23,161 nucleotides of DNA from Syntrophaceae bacterium UBA6255 (GTDB lineage: Bacteria > Desulfobacterota > Syntrophia > Syntrophales > Smithellaceae): positions 1-23,161 of the forward strand of contig DJVN01000160.1 in the NCBI GenBank assembly GCA_002441205.1. The letters run 5' to 3'. Positions 5,882 to 15,565 of this stretch are shown piece after piece. Position 1 is the stretch's first letter, and every line of letters begins with the position of its first letter. A program made the translations under genes and the position numbers. Below the pieces are notes generated by a model that searched no databases, was not told where the DNA came from, and saw only the letters and a program-made list of their open reading frames with translations.

Positions 5882-7861
5882 ATGGCCGCTGAATCAAAAA
5901 AAAGACTGAAATTCAGAATCGTTATGATTTTCATGTTTTTTTTCGTTCTGTTTGTAGCGCTGATATCGCGTGCTTTTCAATTACAGGTTTTATCCGGACA
6001 AAAGCTAAAAAAATTGGCAACAAGGCAGCATACCACTACACTGCAATTGCAGGCGGAAAGAGGAATAATTTTTGATCGTAACGGTGAAAAATTAGCCATT
6101 TCCATCATGGCTGATTCCGTTTGCGCGGATCCTTCCAAAATCATTGATCCAGCAGCAACATCCAGGAAAATTGCAGAAATTCTCAATTTAGACCACGAAT
6201 CTGTTTTCAAAAAACTCTCAATGCCCAGAAATTTTTGCTGGCTGGCCAGAAGAATTTCTCCCGAACAATCTGCCTTAGTAGAAAAAGCGAGTATCGAGGG
6301 TATTTTCCTCGTTAAAGAACCTAAACGTTTCTATCCTAATGGCGAATTAGCTGGCCATTTGCTCGGATTTGTCGGTTTGGATGCGAATGGCCTGGAAGGG
6401 TTGGAACACAAATACGATGATGTTTTGAGGGGAAAATCGGAGAAACTTGCCTGGGCCCGCGACGCCAAAGGCAAAAAGCTGTTTCTTCGTGTGGAAAAAA
6501 GTGAAGATAAGAGAAATGAGAATGTTAATCTTGTCTTAACGATTGATAATAGAATTCAATACCTTGTGGAAACCAGCTTGAAGGAAGCCGTTCTGGATAA
6601 GGGTGCCAAGGGGGGGCTGGCCATTGTTATGGATCCCAAGACGGGAGAAATTCTGGCGTTGGCTAACCAGTTTGGATTTAATCCCAATAACGTCAACGGT
6701 ATTAAACCGGACGTGTGGCGTAACCGCGCTATTACTGATTATTACGACCCCGGTTCCACGTTTAAGCCTTTTTTGGTTGCCGCCGCTCTGGAGGAAAAAA
6801 TCATCAAGGAATCGGATAGATTTTATTGTGAGAACGGAAATTATAAAATAGCCGATCGTGTCATTCATGAAGCCAATAGAAAACGTTATGGATCGTTAAC
6901 CGTCAGAGAGATTTTGAAATATTCCAGCAACATCGGCTCGGCAAAAATAGCTCAGAAGATGGGCAAAGAAAAGTTCTATAATTACATTCAAAAGTTTGGT
7001 TTTGGTGAAAAAACGGGAGTTGATCTGCCCGGTGAGTCTCCCGGGGCAGTGCGGTCCGTAAAGAATTGGGTGCCGGTAGACACGGCAATGATTGCTTTTG
7101 GTCAGGGAGTTTCCGTTACGGCAATTCAATTAATTGCCGCTGTTTCAGCAATTGCCAATAATGGAGTTCTCATGAAGCCTTACATTGTGCGCGGCATTGC
7201 TGATCAGGATAATCGTCTGATCACACTCTACACGCCTACGGTGGTGCGCAAGGTTGTTTCTCCAGGCGTGGCGAAGCGCCTTACAAAAATGCTTGCCGAT
7301 GTTGTCGGCGCTGATGATGGGACAGGTAAAAACGCGCAAATTGTAAATGTCGCTGTTGCCGGCAAGACAGGAACTTCGCAAAAATTCGATTCCGTCCGCG
7401 GTGTATATTCTTCAGAAAAAGTACGCACTTCATTTATGGGATTTTTCCCGGCAGATAATCCGCAGGTTGCTATCCTGGTGATTCTTGACGAGCCTCAACG
7501 GGATAAATGGGGCGGTGTTGCATCAGCTCCGGTATTTAAAAAGATCGCAGAGCAAATACTCAATTGCTTTAAAACGAATATACGGGAAACCCCTGTTTTT
7601 GAAAAAGACAAAATGGAAAAGGTACAACTTGTCTCTGCGGATCAAGCTTTAATTCCGCAAAATTTTACAGAAGAAGAAGATGAGTCAACCATGCCTAATT
7701 TTATCGGTTTAACCATCAGAGAAGCAATGAAAAAAGCAAAAGCCGAATCCATAGAACTTAAAATATCCGGCAATGGCTGGGCTGTCCGTCAGCACCCGCC
7801 GGCGCATACATCATTAGAGGATGAACGTTTGTGTAAAGTCGTTTTTGAGTTGGATAATTGA
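5882..7861 (+). CDS. ftsI: FtsI/PBP3-type class B penicillin-binding protein with C-terminal PASTA domain
   Basis: This 659-residue septal transpeptidase crosslinks peptidoglycan on the outer face of the inner membrane. It has a cytoplasmic N-terminus, one membrane helix (about residues 12-31), a PBP-dimerisation domain starting at ERGIIFDRNG (59-68), and a transpeptidase domain with active-site STFK (Ser292, Lys295), SSN (348-350) and KTGT (495-498). The last ~55 residues (MPNFIGLTIREAM, from 604) form one PASTA module. Enterobacterial FtsI lacks PASTA, whereas SpoVD/PBP2x-type proteins and many Desulfobacterota homologues have it. The gene starts 1 nt after ftsL and ends 7 bp before murE. 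A stretch of Lys, Glu and Gln (about 570-602) links catalytic and PASTA parts. Confidence 0.96.
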   Translation: MAAESKKRLKFRIVMIFMFFFVLFVALISRAFQLQVLSGQKLKKLATRQHTTTLQLQAERGIIFDRNGEKLAISIMADSVCADPSKIIDPAATSRKIAEILNLDHESVFKKLSMPRNFCWLARRISPEQSALVEKASIEGIFLVKEPKRFYPNGELAGHLLGFVGLDANGLEGLEHKYDDVLRGKSEKLAWARDAKGKKLFLRVEKSEDKRNENVNLVLTIDNRIQYLVETSLKEAVLDKGAKGGLAIVMDPKTGEILALANQFGFNPNNVNGIKPDVWRNRAITDYYDPGSTFKPFLVAAALEEKIIKESDRFYCENGNYKIADRVIHEANRKRYGSLTVREILKYSSNIGSAKIAQKMGKEKFYNYIQKFGFGEKTGVDLPGESPGAVRSVKNWVPVDTAMIAFGQGVSVTAIQLIAAVSAIANNGVLMKPYIVRGIADQDNRLITLYTPTVVRKVVSPGVAKRLTKMLADVVGADDGTGKNAQIVNVAVAGKTGTSQKFDSVRGVYSSEKVRTSFMGFFPADNPQVAILVILDEPQRDKWGGVASAPVFKKIAEQILNCFKTNIRETPVFEKDKMEKVQLVSADQALIPQNFTEEEDESTMPNFIGLTIREAMKKAKAESIELKISGNGWAVRQHPPAHTSLEDERLCKVVFELDN

Positions 7862-7868
7862 GGTTTAA

Positions 7869-9392
7869 ATGAAACTGTTTCAATTAATTGATGGGTTAGA
7901 TATAATAAATATTTCAGGAGATCTTCATCAAGAAGTGCTTCATATATGTTTTGCGTCGGATCAATGCAAGAAAGGTTCTCTTTTTGTCGCAATTCCAGGA
8001 TTAAAAAATGACGGACATGATTTTATCGTGGACGCAGTATCTCGCGGAGCTGAATTTATCGTTTACGAGAAATCATTACAACTCCCTTCTCACGTTGTGG
8101 CAATTCATGTAACCGATAGTCGACGCGCGCTGGGCATTCTGGCAAAAAATCACTTTGGGGATCCCTCGGCAGGCCTATCGCTGATTGCCGTTATTGGAAC
8201 AAACGGGAAAACAACAATCTCCTACCTTCTTGAATCAATTTTAACAGAAGCGGGTTGCAAATGTGGAGTTTTAGGCACCATCAATTATCGTTACAACAAT
8301 AAAATTTATGACGCTCCTCATACAACCCCGGAATCTTATGAAATGCAGAAAATCATGCGCGCCATGGCCGATGAAGGTATCACCCATATTGTCGCTGAAG
8401 TTTCTTCCCACGCCGTTGATTTGAAAAGGGTTGATGATTGTGATTTTGATCTGGGCATTTTTACCAATCTTACCCGTGATCACCTTGATTATCATTTAAC
8501 AATGGAAAATTATTTCCAGGCGAAGAAAAGATTTTTTTCTGACATTCTGCCCCGAAGCAGGAAGGTTCATTCAAAAAATATGGTGATCAATGTCGATGAT
8601 CCATCAGGGCAACGGATTTTGAAAGAGGTCTCTCTTCCGGCGCTTACCTACGGGATAGAAAACGATTGTGCGATAAAAGTTCTAAACTTCGAATTATCGC
8701 TGGCTGAAATAAAAGCAGAAATTAATCTGGCGGGAGACTCCGTATTTATAAAATCACCTCTCATCGGCAAATTTAACCTCTACAATATTTTAGCCGCCAT
8801 GGGAGCGGCTTTTATTTTACAAATTCCCGTCCCGGTTATTAAAAAAGGCATTGAAAATTTATCTAATGTCCCGGGAAGACTGGAACCGGTGAAATCTTCA
8901 AAAGGCTTCAATGTTTTTGTGGATTATGCGCATACCGATGATGCCTTAAGGCGGGTTCTACAAAACTTAATGGAACTGAAAAAAAAGAAAATCATAACCG
9001 TTTTTGGCTGCGGTGGTAACAGAGATCGGGGCAAGAGACCTCTGATGGGAAACGCTGCCGTGACTTACAGCGACTTGACCATTGTTACATCTGATAATCC
9101 ACGTTCGGAAGATCCTATGTCTATCATTGTTGAAATAGAAGCCGGAATCGACAAAGGGAAATATAAAAAAGTCGAATCAAGCCAACTGAAGATCAGTGGA
9201 GAAAGCAATTTATATACGGTGATTCCCGAGAGAAGAAAGGCAATCGAAGCAGCAATAGATGCAGCAGGAAGAGAAGATATCATTTTGATTGCGGGCAAAG
9301 GCCACGAAGACTATCAAATTTTGGGTGCGGAAAAGATGCCGTTTGATGATCGTGTTGTTGCAAGGCAGATTTTAGAGTCAAGGAGTCGATAA
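7869..9392 (+). CDS. murE: MurE, UDP-MurNAc-L-Ala-D-Glu:meso-diaminopimelate ligase
   Basis: This 507-residue cytoplasmic ligase adds the third amino acid of the stem peptide using ATP. The central ATPase loop is GTNGKTT (110-116). The Lys expected to be carbamylated lies in YFQAKKRFF (Lys219). HTTPES (151-156) contacts the UDP-sugar substrate in homologues. In the C-terminal domain, TSDNPRSEDP contains DNPR (409-412), the signature of meso-diaminopimelate-specific rather than lysine-specific MurE, and GHEDYQ (478-483) is also present. The wall is therefore of the DAP type. GAGG just upstream (7860-7863) overlaps the ftsI stop and supports the ATG at 7869. Length is slightly above the usual 480-500. 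Confidence 0.97.
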   Translation: MKLFQLIDGLDIINISGDLHQEVLHICFASDQCKKGSLFVAIPGLKNDGHDFIVDAVSRGAEFIVYEKSLQLPSHVVAIHVTDSRRALGILAKNHFGDPSAGLSLIAVIGTNGKTTISYLLESILTEAGCKCGVLGTINYRYNNKIYDAPHTTPESYEMQKIMRAMADEGITHIVAEVSSHAVDLKRVDDCDFDLGIFTNLTRDHLDYHLTMENYFQAKKRFFSDILPRSRKVHSKNMVINVDDPSGQRILKEVSLPALTYGIENDCAIKVLNFELSLAEIKAEINLAGDSVFIKSPLIGKFNLYNILAAMGAAFILQIPVPVIKKGIENLSNVPGRLEPVKSSKGFNVFVDYAHTDDALRRVLQNLMELKKKKIITVFGCGGNRDRGKRPLMGNAAVTYSDLTIVTSDNPRSEDPMSIIVEIEAGIDKGKYKKVESSQLKISGESNLYTVIPERRKAIEAAIDAAGREDIILIAGKGHEDYQILGAEKMPFDDRVVARQILESRSR

Positions 9393-9399
9393 CAATCAA

Positions 9400-10851
9400 T
9401 TGATGAAAAATGAATCACCTGCATTTTTATTAAACGATGTTTTGAAAGCGACGCACGGGACTCTCATTTCAGGGAAGCCGGGAACGACTTTTTACGGGAT
9501 TTCCACTGATTCGCGTTCGGTAGAAAGAGGAAATCTCTTTGTTGCTCTGAAGGGCGATATTTATAACGGTCATGATTTTGCCGGGGCAGTTTTAAAAAAG
9601 GGGGCCGCGGGAATTCTAATACATGATGATGAAAAAATCAGTAACCTTCGGGCTGACAAAAATTTTGCGGTGATTAAAGTCGATGACACTTTATATGCAT
9701 TAGGAGATCTGGCTCACGATTGGAGAAAAAATTTTTCTATTCCTGTGATCGGGTTGACGGGCTCTTCCGGAAAGACAACGACGAAGGAAATGGTATCGTC
9801 AATTATCGGGAGGAAAAAAATAATTTTAAAAACGGAAGGCAATTTAAATAATTTGGTGGGATTGCCGCAGACGATATTTAAACTCAACGCTAATCATGAA
9901 ATAATGATTCTGGAAATGGGCACGAATACGCGGGGAGAAATAAAACGACTGACGCAAATTGCCAAGCCGACTATAGGATTGATTACGAATGTAGGTCCGG
10001 CGCATCTTGAAGGATTTGGTTCCATGGATACTGTTCGGAAAGAAAAAGGCGATTTGTTCCTTCACATGCCATCGTCAGGAGTTGCAGTGATTAATCTCGA
10101 TGATGAAGCCGTTACAAAAGCCTCGGAGAAATGGCACGGGAAAAAAGTGACTTTCAGCATGAGTCCCAATGCGGATGTTACCGTGAGGGATATTGAGAAG
10201 AACGGCGTAAAAGGAGTGCATTTTAACCTGGTTATGGACGGTATGGCGCAAAAGGTGGAAATGAAAATAACGGGGCTTCATCACATTTATAATGCTATGG
10301 CGGCCGCCGCTGTTGCTTTTGCGGCAGGCATGGACATGAAAACGATCGCTGAAGGTTTGACTGCGTTCCGTCCATTCAGCGGCCGCATGGAAATTATCAA
10401 ACTGCGAAACGGAGCATTTCTCCTTGATGATTCATATAATGCCAACCCCGCGTCAGTACGGGAAGCGCTGATGACTTTAAAAGACTTGAAAACCAATCAT
10501 AATGGCTTTGTGTTTTTGGGAGATATGCTGGAACTGGGCGCCCAAACCGATGAAATGCACAGAAGAATCGGAATGCTGATAGGGACCATTGGCGTCAACG
10601 CCCTTTTTCTTCAGGGTGATTTCTCAAAGATTACCGCTGCCGGAGCACAAGAGGGGGGCCTGTCGCCGGAAAACATTTTCTTTTTGTCAGATCAAGACAA
10701 TTGTGTTGATTACCTGAAGGAACATTTGAAAAAAGGAGATTGGATTCTGGTGAAGGGATCCCGAAGGATGAAGATGGAAAGAGTAGCGGCCAAAATATGC
10801 GATAATTTTTGTCCGGATAAAACGAACGGTGATGTTGGAACAATACATTAA
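9400..10851 (+). CDS. murF: MurF, UDP-MurNAc-tripeptide:D-Ala-D-Ala ligase
   Basis: This 483-residue ATP-dependent ligase attaches the D-Ala-D-Ala dipeptide and completes the cytoplasmic UDP-MurNAc-pentapeptide. The N-terminal domain holds GISTDSRSVERGNLFVALKG (33-52), typical of MurF. The ATPase loop is TGSSGKTTTKEM (120-131), followed by EGNLNN (146-151). The C-terminal domain contains LDDSYNANP, the MurF form of the substrate loop. Two tandem ATGs (9400 and 9403) are possible, with AGGAG at 9381-9385 some distance upstream, so the start is uncertain by one codon. It lies 7 bp after murE. Its dipeptide substrate must come from a D-Ala-D-Ala ligase gene elsewhere, as none is present here. 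Confidence 0.96.
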   Translation: MMKNESPAFLLNDVLKATHGTLISGKPGTTFYGISTDSRSVERGNLFVALKGDIYNGHDFAGAVLKKGAAGILIHDDEKISNLRADKNFAVIKVDDTLYALGDLAHDWRKNFSIPVIGLTGSSGKTTTKEMVSSIIGRKKIILKTEGNLNNLVGLPQTIFKLNANHEIMILEMGTNTRGEIKRLTQIAKPTIGLITNVGPAHLEGFGSMDTVRKEKGDLFLHMPSSGVAVINLDDEAVTKASEKWHGKKVTFSMSPNADVTVRDIEKNGVKGVHFNLVMDGMAQKVEMKITGLHHIYNAMAAAAVAFAAGMDMKTIAEGLTAFRPFSGRMEIIKLRNGAFLLDDSYNANPASVREALMTLKDLKTNHNGFVFLGDMLELGAQTDEMHRRIGMLIGTIGVNALFLQGDFSKITAAGAQEGGLSPENIFFLSDQDNCVDYLKEHLKKGDWILVKGSRRMKMERVAAKICDNFCPDKTNGDVGTIH

Positions 10852-10868
10852 TCAGGAGAACAATTAAA

Positions 10869-11948
10869 TTGATTTACCATTTACTATATCCCCTACACAC
10901 GGCAATTTCCTTTTTTAATGTATTTCGTTACATAACGTTTCGGACTATTTTCGCCTCCATCACTGCACTGGTCATTTGTCTGGTTTTTGGAAAGTGGATG
11001 ATTCAGGCACTGCAGGATATGCAAATCGGCCAGCAAATCAGGGATGACGGACCGCAAAGTCATCTGACTAAAAAGGGTACTCCCACGATGGGAGGCATTC
11101 TCATTATTTTTGCCGTGGTTATTTCCACTCTGATCTGGACAAATCTTTCCAATGTTTATGTCTGGCTGGTCTTGCTGGTGACAGTTGGTTTTGGATTGAT
11201 AGGTTTTGTTGATGACTACAAAAAGCTGGCTGGTAAAAGCGCCAAAGGTGTTTCGGGCAGAAAGCGATTGGTGGGGGAAGTCATCATCGCTTTGTTTGTC
11301 GGTATTATTCTTTACCTCAAGCCGGGTTTTAATTCGCAAATAACCATTCCGTTTTTTAAAACGGTATTGCCTGATCTCGGGTGGGGTTACGTTGCGCTTT
11401 CCACATTTATTATTGTGGGTGCGGCCAACGCCGTAAATTTGACAGACGGTCTGGACGGACTGGCAATCGGTCCCATCATCATCTGCTTTGCCACCTATAT
11501 TCTTTTTGCCTACTTTGCCGGAAACGTGAAAGCCTCTTCTTACTTGCAGATTGTTCATGTGTCCGGCGCCGGAGAACTTGCGGTTTTTTGCGGAGCGCTT
11601 GTCGGAGCGGGGCTGGGTTTTTTGTGGTTTAACACGTATCCCGCGGAAGTTTTTATGGGAGATGTCGGGTCCCTGTCACTGGGCGGAGCCTTGGGAACGG
11701 TGGCGATTATCACCAAACAGGAAATTTTACTAGCCATTGTCGGCGGCATTTTTGTGGTGGAAACATTTTCAGTAATCTTCCAGGTCGGTTATTTCAAAAT
11801 GACCGGCGGGAAACGCATTTTGAGAATGGCTCCTTTGCATCACCATTTTGAATTAAAAGGGTGGGCGGAACCGAAAGTGATTGTGAGATTTTGGATAATT
11901 TCTATTTTACTGGCTTTAATGGCCATCAGTACATTGAAGCTGCGTTAG
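10869..11948 (+). CDS. mraY: MraY, phospho-MurNAc-pentapeptide translocase
   Basis: This 359-residue polytopic membrane enzyme moves phospho-MurNAc-pentapeptide onto undecaprenyl phosphate to make lipid I. Ten or so hydrophobic segments alternate with conserved cytoplasmic loops: DDGPQSHLTKKGTPTMGG (59-76), VDDYKKL with Asp115 and Asp116, NLTDGLDG (190-197), FMGDVGSLSLGG (262-273, Asp265), and APLHHHFELKGW (321-332, His324-326). These hold the Mg2+ and UDP-substrate sites of the family. The start is TTG at 10869: it is 10 nt after AGGAG (10854-10858), and the following IYHLLYPL matches the usual MraY N-terminus (MLYxLLYPL). No ATG fits. It lies 17 bp after murF. Confidence 0.97.
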   Translation: MIYHLLYPLHTAISFFNVFRYITFRTIFASITALVICLVFGKWMIQALQDMQIGQQIRDDGPQSHLTKKGTPTMGGILIIFAVVISTLIWTNLSNVYVWLVLLVTVGFGLIGFVDDYKKLAGKSAKGVSGRKRLVGEVIIALFVGIILYLKPGFNSQITIPFFKTVLPDLGWGYVALSTFIIVGAANAVNLTDGLDGLAIGPIIICFATYILFAYFAGNVKASSYLQIVHVSGAGELAVFCGALVGAGLGFLWFNTYPAEVFMGDVGSLSLGGALGTVAIITKQEILLAIVGGIFVVETFSVIFQVGYFKMTGGKRILRMAPLHHHFELKGWAEPKVIVRFWIISILLALMAISTLKLR

Positions 11949-11955
11949 AGGAAAC

Positions 11956-13299
11956 ATGAATCTTACCGGTAAAAAAATAGTCGTAATCGGCATGGGTAAA
12001 ACCGGGGTTGCCGCGGCCAGTTTTTTAGGAAAACAAGGCGCGAAAGTAATCGTGACGGATGAGCAGCCGGTTGATCAATGGGGAAAGAAATTTGAACAGA
12101 TCGCCAAGGAGAAGTGGCTGGAAATCGGTGACTATAATACACGTATTTTAACGGGCGCCTGTATAGTGGTTCCTTCTCCCGGTGTTCCTCCCCACAATGC
12201 TTTATTAGTCGAGGCGCTGAAAAAGAATATACCTGTTATGAGCGAAATTGAAATTGCTTACAGGTTTTTGAAAGTTCCTGTCGTTGCGATAACCGGTACT
12301 AACGGCAAGACGACAACGACCAATCTGTTAGGTGAGATTTTTCAACATTCGGGAAAGAAAACGTTTGTCGGCGGAAACATTGGCAATCCTTTGATTGAAT
12401 ATGTGGAAGGTTCGCAGAAAGAAGACTTTGTCGTTGCTGAAATCAGCAGCTTCCAGCTCCAGTGGATAGAAACATTCCGGCCTTTCATTGCTGTGCTTTT
12501 GAACATTACGAGTGATCACGTCAACTATCATGGATCTTTTGCCGAATATCGCCGTATAAAGGCCAGGATATTTGCCAATCAGACCGGAAAAGATTTTGCG
12601 ATTCTCAATGCCGCGGATCCAGCGCTGGAAGAAATGGCCAGGATCATTAATGCGCAAGTTATGAAATTCAGTTCCAAAAGAGTGCTGCAAAAAGGAATTT
12701 GTATTAAAAAAAATAACATGGTGTTGAGAATGCCCGGTGTGACGGAAGAACAATATCCTTTAAGTATTATAAATATTCCCGGATTGCATAATGTGGAAAA
12801 TGTGATGGCGGCGATCATGGTGGCGCGTCTTTGTGGTTGTTCTCCAGACAATATTATAAAAGCGGTCGGCGCTTTTCGCGGATTGCCGCACCGGATTGAA
12901 TTTGCGGGGGAAAAAAATTCAGTCAAGTTTTACGATGATTCAAAGGGGACAAATGTCGGATCGGTTTTGCGGGCGCTGGAAACTTTCGAAAAACCGGTCA
13001 TTCTGCTTTTAGGAGGGCGGGATAAAGACGGTGATTTTGAATCTCTGCGGCCGTTACTCAAAACAAAAACCAAGAAGGTTGTTTTGTTCGGCGAGGCACG
13101 TGAACGCATCGCGTCGTTGATCGGCGAAGATAAGCCAGTCATGAAAAATGATAAATTGAAAGACGCTGTGGAAAGCGCATACAAAGACGCTCAGCCGGGC
13201 GATGTTGTTTTATTATCTCCGGGATGCGCCAGTTTTGATGAATTTGCCAATTATCAGGAACGGGGCAATTATTTTAAAGATGTGGTGAGGACTCTTTAA
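11956..13299 (+). CDS. murD: MurD, UDP-MurNAc-L-Ala:D-Glu ligase
   Basis: This 447-residue Mur ligase adds D-glutamate to UDP-MurNAc-L-Ala. The N-terminal Rossmann-like domain begins with VVIGMGKTGVAAA (9-21) and contains SPGVP (74-78), a MurD hallmark. The ATPase loop is TGTNGKTTTT (113-122). NITSDHVNYHGS follows at about 183-194, and the C-terminal domain has FYDDSKGTN (usual form NDSKATN), then LLGGRDKDGDF and LLSPGCASFDEF, again MurD-type. A GAGGAAAC ribosome site precedes the ATG. The stop codon abuts the ftsW start without a spacer, which suggests coupled translation. Confidence 0.97.
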   Translation: MNLTGKKIVVIGMGKTGVAAASFLGKQGAKVIVTDEQPVDQWGKKFEQIAKEKWLEIGDYNTRILTGACIVVPSPGVPPHNALLVEALKKNIPVMSEIEIAYRFLKVPVVAITGTNGKTTTTNLLGEIFQHSGKKTFVGGNIGNPLIEYVEGSQKEDFVVAEISSFQLQWIETFRPFIAVLLNITSDHVNYHGSFAEYRRIKARIFANQTGKDFAILNAADPALEEMARIINAQVMKFSSKRVLQKGICIKKNNMVLRMPGVTEEQYPLSIINIPGLHNVENVMAAIMVARLCGCSPDNIIKAVGAFRGLPHRIEFAGEKNSVKFYDDSKGTNVGSVLRALETFEKPVILLLGGRDKDGDFESLRPLLKTKTKKVVLFGEARERIASLIGEDKPVMKNDKLKDAVESAYKDAQPGDVVLLSPGCASFDEFANYQERGNYFKDVVRTL

Positions 13300-14409
13300 A
13301 TGGATGCGGCGTATAAGAAAGAGGATAAATTACCAGACATTATTCTTCTTCTGGTGACGTTGCTTTTAGTGGTTGTGGGGACGGCGATGATTTATTCATC
13401 CAGTTCCATCATCGCGTTGGAAAAGTTTAAAGACAGTCTGTTTTTTTTGAAGAAGCAACTGGCTTTTGTTTTTTTAGGCATGATTTCCATGATCATTATG
13501 ACAAAAGTTCCCTACAGTTATCTGAGAAAATTTGCTTATCCGGGGATAATCTTATCTTTGGCTTTCCTGACCATGCTTTTCATTCCTTCGTTGGGGATGA
13601 AGCGAGGAGGAGCTACACGCTGGTTGAATTTAGGAGGATTTTCCTTTCAGGTAACTGAGATGGTGAAAATAATGATGGTAATTTTCCTGGCTCATTTATT
13701 GACGCGTAAAGCTTTTCAGATCACGAACTTCACCCGGGGAGTGCTTGTGCCTCTCGCCTCCACCTCGGTGGTGATTTTGCTCATCTTGCTTGAGCCCGAT
13801 TTCGGAACGTCGGCAATAATCGCCACCATTCTGCTGATGATGTTGTACATAGCGGGAGCACAAATGAAACATCTTTTATATCTGGTCGGGGCTTTCATTC
13901 CCGTGGGCGTAGCGTTGATTTTATATAAAGGATACAGACTGACACGCTTGACAGCCTTTCTCGATCCGTGGAAAGACGCGGACAATACCGGTTTTCAGAT
14001 TATTCAGTCGCTGATTTCTTTCGGTTCCGGCGGAGCTTTTGGCGTGGGAATAGGTGATGGCATGCAAAAATTATTTTATCTGCCTGAGCCGCATACGGAT
14101 TTTATTTTGTCCATCATTGCCGAGGAAAGCGGCTTTATCGGCGTGACGATTGTGGTCATCATGTTTGCCCTTTTTGCTTTTCGCGGTTTTATGATCGCTT
14201 TGAAAGCGCCTGATCTTTTCGGGACTTTATTGGCCGCGGGTATAACCATGGTCATTTCTCTGGAAGCGTTTATCAATATTGCCGGTGTCATGGGTCTTAT
14301 TCCACCCAAGGGATTAGTCCTTCCTTTTTTAAGTTATGGCGGTACGGCGTTTGTCATGAGTATGACGGCTGTGGGTATTTTATTAAATATTTCCACCCAG
14401 ACGTCATAA
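13300..14409 (+). CDS. ftsW: FtsW, septal peptidoglycan polymerase (SEDS family)
   Basis: This 369-residue protein has about ten membrane helices and belongs to the RodA/FtsW/SpoVE family, which polymerises lipid II with a partner class B PBP (here FtsI). Landmarks are IYSSSSI at residues 31-37, RGGATRWLNLGG (102-113), LLEPDFGT (163-170), GFQIIQSLISFGSGGAFGVG (231-250) and LFYLPEPHTDFIL (258-270). The Asp in HTDF (Asp267) corresponds to the essential residue of the family. LPFLSYGGTAF (341-351) is near the C-terminus. FtsW rather than RodA is chosen because of its location between murD and murG and its LPEPHTDFI loop. The ATG directly follows the murD TAA. Confidence 0.96.
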   Translation: MDAAYKKEDKLPDIILLLVTLLLVVVGTAMIYSSSSIIALEKFKDSLFFLKKQLAFVFLGMISMIIMTKVPYSYLRKFAYPGIILSLAFLTMLFIPSLGMKRGGATRWLNLGGFSFQVTEMVKIMMVIFLAHLLTRKAFQITNFTRGVLVPLASTSVVILLILLEPDFGTSAIIATILLMMLYIAGAQMKHLLYLVGAFIPVGVALILYKGYRLTRLTAFLDPWKDADNTGFQIIQSLISFGSGGAFGVGIGDGMQKLFYLPEPHTDFILSIIAEESGFIGVTIVVIMFALFAFRGFMIALKAPDLFGTLLAAGITMVISLEAFINIAGVMGLIPPKGLVLPFLSYGGTAFVMSMTAVGILLNISTQTS

Positions 14410-14448
14410 TGGGAATTTAAATGAGTTTGATTTTATGCGGAGTAAAAT

Positions 14449-15543
14449 ATGCGGATTGTAATTGCGGGAGGAGGAACAGGAGGGCACTTGTTTCCCGGAA
14501 TTGCCATCGCGGAAGAATTTTTAAAAAGAGATAACAAAACACAAGTTATTTTTATCGGGACGAACAGGGGAATTGAAAGCAGACTGCTTGGTCAACTGGG
14601 TTATGAGCTAAAAGAAATTGATATTGAAGGTGTTAAAGGACGGGGGATTAAAGCCTTGATGAAAGTCATCTATCAGATTCCGAAGAGCCTGTGGCAATCG
14701 AGACAAATTTTAAAACAGTTTCGTCCGGGGATCGTTATGGGTGTAGGCGGCTACGCATCAGGACCGGCGGTGCTTACGGCTCACTTTATGGGCGCTCCCA
14801 CAGTCATCGCGGAACAAAATGCCATTCCCGGGGTCACCAATAAGATACTGGGTCATTTTGTGGATAAAATATTCGTGACCTATGAACAGAGCAAAACATT
14901 TTTTTCTGAGACTAAAGTGATTTTCAGCGGCAATCCTGTAAGAGCTTCGCTTGCCGCAAAAGTTGGCGGAACAAGAAAAAAAAGGAATTATCGGCAACTG
15001 CTTATTTTTGGCGGTTCTCAGGGAGCCGAGGCGATCAACAAAAGTGTCATGGAGATGCTCCCGCAACTGCGGGGAATGAAAAATTCGGTACGGATTCTGC
15101 ACCAGACCGGCCAGCGGCAAGTAGAAGAAGTGAAAACAGCCTATAAACAATTTGATATTCAAGCGGAAATATCGCCTTTTATTGTGGCCATGGCTGACGC
15201 TTATGCTGATGCTGATTTAATTATTTGCCGGGCAGGCGCCACGTCACTCGCGGAAATAACCGCGGCGGGCAAGGCTGCTGTTTTGATTCCTTATCCGTGG
15301 GCGGCCAACGACCATCAAACAAAGAACGCGCAGGCGCTGGAAGCAGAAGGCGCCGCGGCAGTTATTCCGGAGCGGGAGCTCAGCGGCGCCAAATTGTTCA
15401 GCGTGGTGGAAAATTTGCTGCGAGATGAGAAGAAATTAAGACAGATGGAAGAAAATTCATTGAGGATCAGCAAAGTTGACGCAGCGGAAACCATCGTTGA
15501 CGCCTGTATCAAGTTAATGGCTGAGAAAAACGGATACCATTAA
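14449..15543 (+). CDS. murG: MurG, lipid II synthase (UDP-GlcNAc transferase)
   Basis: This 364-residue GT-B glycosyltransferase transfers GlcNAc from UDP-GlcNAc to lipid I at the cytoplasmic membrane face. N-domain motifs are GGGTGGHLFPG (7-17), GVGGYASGP (98-106) and AEQNAIPGVTNK (121-132). C-domain motifs are FGGSQGAEAIN (187-197), RAGATSLAEI (261-270) and PYPWAANDHQTKNA (281-294), which form the UDP-GlcNAc site. A GGAG lies about 8 nt before the ATG. The gap of 39 bp from ftsW is one of the larger ones in the cluster; I see no promoter in it. Length is typical. Confidence 0.97.
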   Translation: MRIVIAGGGTGGHLFPGIAIAEEFLKRDNKTQVIFIGTNRGIESRLLGQLGYELKEIDIEGVKGRGIKALMKVIYQIPKSLWQSRQILKQFRPGIVMGVGGYASGPAVLTAHFMGAPTVIAEQNAIPGVTNKILGHFVDKIFVTYEQSKTFFSETKVIFSGNPVRASLAAKVGGTRKKRNYRQLLIFGGSQGAEAINKSVMEMLPQLRGMKNSVRILHQTGQRQVEEVKTAYKQFDIQAEISPFIVAMADAYADADLIICRAGATSLAEITAAGKAAVLIPYPWAANDHQTKNAQALEAEGAAAVIPERELSGAKLFSVVENLLRDEKKLRQMEENSLRISKVDAAETIVDACIKLMAEKNGYH

Positions 15544-15565
15544 AAAATAAAGCATAGAAGGATCG

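Noticed and set aside
10893..11558. 221-codon open frame on the minus strand
   Set aside because: Antisense to mraY, with a composition expected from reading hydrophobic codons in reverse (rich in Asn, Gln, Lys); no domain seen.
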